From: Rhizobiales bacterium CCH3-A5
Lineage (GTDB): Bacteria > Pseudomonadota > Alphaproteobacteria > Rhizobiales > Beijerinckiaceae
NCBI GenBank assembly: GCA_001556025.1
Contig: LSIB01000136.1
Location: forward strand, 270,867-334,866
Direction of reading: 5' to 3'
Length of the DNA stretch: 64,000 bases
Shown: positions 62,188 to 64,000 of the stretch, in pieces
Layout of the letters: the number at the start of each line of letters is the position of its first letter
How positions within the stretch are numbered: position 1 is the stretch's first letter
Position numbers and translations under genes: made by a program
Notes under the pieces: generated by a model
Seen by the model: the letters and a program-made list of their open reading frames with translations, nothing else
Database searches by the model: none
Told to the model about the DNA's origin: nothing

Positions 62188-63408
62188 TCAGGGCGCAGGC
62201 CGCAGCGGCACGCCGTCGCGCGCGACGATGCGGCCGCGCTTGATCACGCGGCGCAGCGGCGAGCGATTGACCACGGCTTCGGCCAGCGTCTCGCCCGGCA
62301 GGATCAGCAGGTCGGCAGTGCAGCCTTCGGCGAGGCCGTAGCCGGCGACCTCCATCAACTTGGCGCCCTCAACCGTGCAGACGTCGAGCGCCAGCCTGAT
62401 CTCGTCGTCGCGGCGTAGATTGTTGCGCAAGCCCACCAGCATCGCGCGCTCCAGCATGTCGCCATTGCCATAGGGGTTCCAGGTGTCGCGGATGCCGTCG
62501 GAGCCCGCCGCGATGCGGATGCCGGCCGCGAGCAGCCGCTTCACCGCCGGAACCGGGCGGCTCGCCGGCGCGGTGGTGACGATGGCGATGTCGAGCGCGG
62601 CGATCTCGTCGATCAGCGGATCGACGAGAGCCGGATCGGGCGCGCCGAGGCAAAACGCGTGGCTGACCGCGACCTTGCTTTGCATGCCGAGCGCGCGTGT
62701 CCGTTCGATGATCAGGTCGAGCGAGAACGCGCCCATCTCGCCGGGCTCATGCAAATGGATGTCGAGCGGCTTTCCGTAGTGCTGGCAAAGCCCGAAGATC
62801 GCGTCGAGATGGCCCTTGGGATCGCGGTCGATGGCGCAGGGATCGAGCCCGCCGACGACCTCGCAGCCGGCCTTCATCGCCGCATCCATCAACTCGAGCG
62901 TACCCGGCCGGCGCAGCAGGCCGGACTGCGGGAAGGCGACGAGTTCGATATCGACGATGTCCCGCCACGCGTCGCGCGTCGCCATCACGCCCTCGATGCC
63001 CCAGAGCCCGTGCTCGGTGTCGACATCGACATGGCTGCGGATATGGGTCGCGCCGAAGACGGAGGCCTGCACGGCCTGACGCGCCGACTGGCGCGCGGGT
63101 TCGATGTCGAGCCGCTTCTTGTTCATCCGCTCGTTGTCGATCTTGTCGAGCAGCTTCGGGCCGACCTCGTTCACATACCAGGGCATCCCCAGCATGGTCT
63201 TGTCGAGATGGGTGTGGGCCTCGACGAGGCCCGGCAGGACGATCTCGCCCCGCCCCTCTTCGACCGCGGCACCGGCGGGCGGCGCGATGCCCTGCCCCAT
63301 CCGCACGATCCTGCCGCATTCGATGAGGATATCGATAACCGCTCCGCCATAGGGGCGAACATCGCGCAACAGCAGGGAGCCCGACATCAGATCCAGATCC
63401 TCTCCCAT
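62188..63408 (-). CDS. Cytosine deaminase-like amidohydrolase
   Basis: 406 aa. Motifs of the CodA group: LPGLVEAHTHLDKTML (HxH and Lys), THIRSHVDVD, DIHLHEPGEMG, VSHAFCLGA and SDGIRDTWNPYGNGDMLER. Relatives deaminate cytosine, creatinine or N-substituted ammelides. ATG 63408 (MGEDLDLM) is used; 63387 is an alternative. It converges on the other amidohydrolase (31 bp between stops). Two tandem palindromes lie 49-84 bp upstream of the start, pointing to a dedicated regulator. Confidence 0.88.
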   Translation of the reverse strand: MGEDLDLMSGSLLLRDVRPYGGAVIDILIECGRIVRMGQGIAPPAGAAVEEGRGEIVLPGLVEAHTHLDKTMLGMPWYVNEVGPKLLDKIDNERMNKKRLDIEPARQSARQAVQASVFGATHIRSHVDVDTEHGLWGIEGVMATRDAWRDIVDIELVAFPQSGLLRRPGTLELMDAAMKAGCEVVGGLDPCAIDRDPKGHLDAIFGLCQHYGKPLDIHLHEPGEMGAFSLDLIIERTRALGMQSKVAVSHAFCLGAPDPALVDPLIDEIAALDIAIVTTAPASRPVPAVKRLLAAGIRIAAGSDGIRDTWNPYGNGDMLERAMLVGLRNNLRRDDEIRLALDVCTVEGAKLMEVAGYGLAEGCTADLLILPGETLAEAVVNRSPLRRVIKRGRIVARDGVPLRPAP

Positions 63409-63456
63409 GCTGCGGCCTCGCCGACAGGCCTGTGCCGTCACGCCGCGCAAAACCGT

Positions 63457-63493
63457 CATTGCATGCAATACGATACCGCCATTGCATGCAATA
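63457..63493. promoter_or_regulatory. Tandem operator palindromes ATTGCATGCAAT upstream of CodA-like gene
   Basis: CATTGCATGCAATA occurs twice, 63457-63470 and 63480-63493; each has the perfect 12-bp palindrome ATTGCATGCAAT. Centres are 23 bp apart, near two turns of DNA, so two dimers could bind one face. The repressor is unknown; no regulator gene is visible to the right within the window. A GntR or similar family is possible. Confidence 0.7.
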
Positions 63494-64000
63494 AAATCCG
63501 GCGAGAAGGGTCCGGCCGTTCGGCGTCAAGCCCCGCCGCGGCCTCGCTCCAGCACGAACCGGGCCATCATCGCCTGGAGTTGGAGTCGACCCGGTTGTGT
63601 GGAAATTCTTGAAGTCATGGTCCGGAGCGCGCGACTGCTCCCGAGACCGACGACCCGCGACGCCCCGCGGGACTTGCCGAGACAAAAACGTCGGATTCAG
63701 TTGAGGTGGCTGGCTGACGACGCAGTCGGCGGCGAACCGGTCTGAGCTCGCGTTCCCTGCTTTGCAGGGAAAATACAGGGAATCTGGCAGAATTTTCGGT
63801 TAAACTAACTTCATCCTGTGCTTGTAGCTCAGCAGATTCAAAGGCTTGCGAGCAAATTCCCTGTTTCGCGGAACAGGGAAGCCAAGTGGCAGGATCAAGG
63901 ACTGGAAGTTCTCTCATCAGCGAAACGGCCTCCGGGAAACCCGGCGCGTGTGTGGATGCCCCCGGTTTTGCAAGGGGATTCTTCTGACGGATCTCGGCAG
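63494..64000. other. 507-bp gene-free right edge
   Basis: No convincing gene on either strand; the best open frame (minus, 63615-63917) reads through repeat and has no family likeness. The left half shows nothing recognisable. The right half holds the TTCCCTG palindrome repeat listed apart. CTTGTAGCTCAG at about 63821 looks like a tRNA D-arm, but no anticodon or T arm follows. Confidence 0.6.
63753..63880. repeat. TTCCCTG/CAGGGAA palindrome cluster
   Basis: Hairpin TTCCCTGC-TTT-GCAGGGAA (63753-63771), a lone CAGGGAA (63776-63782) and hairpin TTCCCTGTT-TCGCGG-AACAGGGAA (63857-63880). Repeats of this kind are widespread in rhizobial genomes near integrase or accessory regions, from memory. Their role here is unknown; more may lie past the window edge. 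Confidence 0.6.

Noticed and set aside
63821..63850. tRNA-like CTTGTAGCTCAG
   Set aside because: D-arm likeness only; no anticodon stem, T arm or acceptor pairing follows.
63615..63917. 100-codon minus-strand frame at the right edge
   Set aside because: Reads through the TTCCCTG repeat region, with no ribosome site or family likeness.
1..64000. CRISPR array, IS element, toxin-antitoxin pair or defence island
   Set aside because: No regularly spaced direct repeats, no transposase or integrase motifs and no nuclease/toxin pair were found.

Overview
The window (GC-rich, roughly two thirds G+C by eye) looks like the chromosome of an alphaproteobacterium of the order Hyphomicrobiales (Rhizobiales). 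The reasons are CtrA and its inhibitor SciP next to a Caulobacter-style flagellar cluster with FlbD, GANTC methylation sites beside ctrA and sciP, many tripartite tricarboxylate transport (TTT) receptors, and palindromic extragenic repeats typical of the order. A Bosea-like organism would fit, but the genus is an impression and was not tested.

Layout. (1) 1-3.8 kb: the end of a chemotaxis operon (cheW partial, cheY, cheB, cheR) facing the master regulator ctrA. (2) 4.1-7.3 kb: fliI and fliJ, the export ATPase and its partner, separated by an opposite-strand MFS transporter gene. (3) 7.3-11 kb: GNAT acetyltransferase, a small His/Cys-bearing secreted protein, a DUF305 metal-type protein, a UPF0104-type membrane protein and a DMT exporter. 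(4) 11.1-23.7 kb: flagellar genes on the minus strand (flhA; flbD-fliN-fliH-fliG-fliF; sciP; fliK-flgD), interrupted by an MFS gene flanked by two paralogous small twin-arginine proteins with Arg-rich tails. Candidate CtrA boxes (TTAA-N7-TTAAC type, one mismatch each) lie upstream of fliI, flhA and fliF, and a sigma-54 type promoter lies upstream of fliK. (5) 23.9-27.6 kb: mnmA, a PmtA-like methyltransferase, tRNA-Met(CAT) and a chemoreceptor.

(6) 27.6-39.1 kb: a sugar-acid type catabolic region with an RraA-like protein, two orphan TTT receptors, two FCD-type GntR regulators, a DHDPS-family lyase, two IlvD/Edd dehydratases and a 3-hydroxyacyl-CoA-dehydrogenase-like enzyme, plus a lone DUF2793 phage/GTA-like structural gene. 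(7) 39.1-45.1 kb: FkbM methyltransferase, Asp/Glu racemase-family protein, a complete TTT system (tctC-tctB-tctA) and a beta-propeller protein. (8) 45.2-52 kb: two enoyl-CoA hydratases and a family III CoA-transferase, divergent from a GntR regulator and a second complete TTT system, followed by the remnant of an aldehyde dehydrogenase gene. (9) 52.5-63.4 kb: another orphan TTT receptor, a winged-helix/TPR regulator, a peptide-type ABC transporter operon with a fused double ATPase, and two amidohydrolases that suggest uptake and deamination or hydrolysis of a nitrogen compound. (10) 63.4-64 kb: two tandem operator palindromes, then a gene-free repeat region with TTCCCTG/CAGGGAA palindromes.

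The window joins a CtrA-SciP-FlbD controlled motility island to a modular catabolic region in which each uptake or catabolic block carries its own GntR regulator with a visible palindromic operator. I saw no CRISPR array, rRNA, intact insertion sequence, toxin-antitoxin pair or recognisable defence system.
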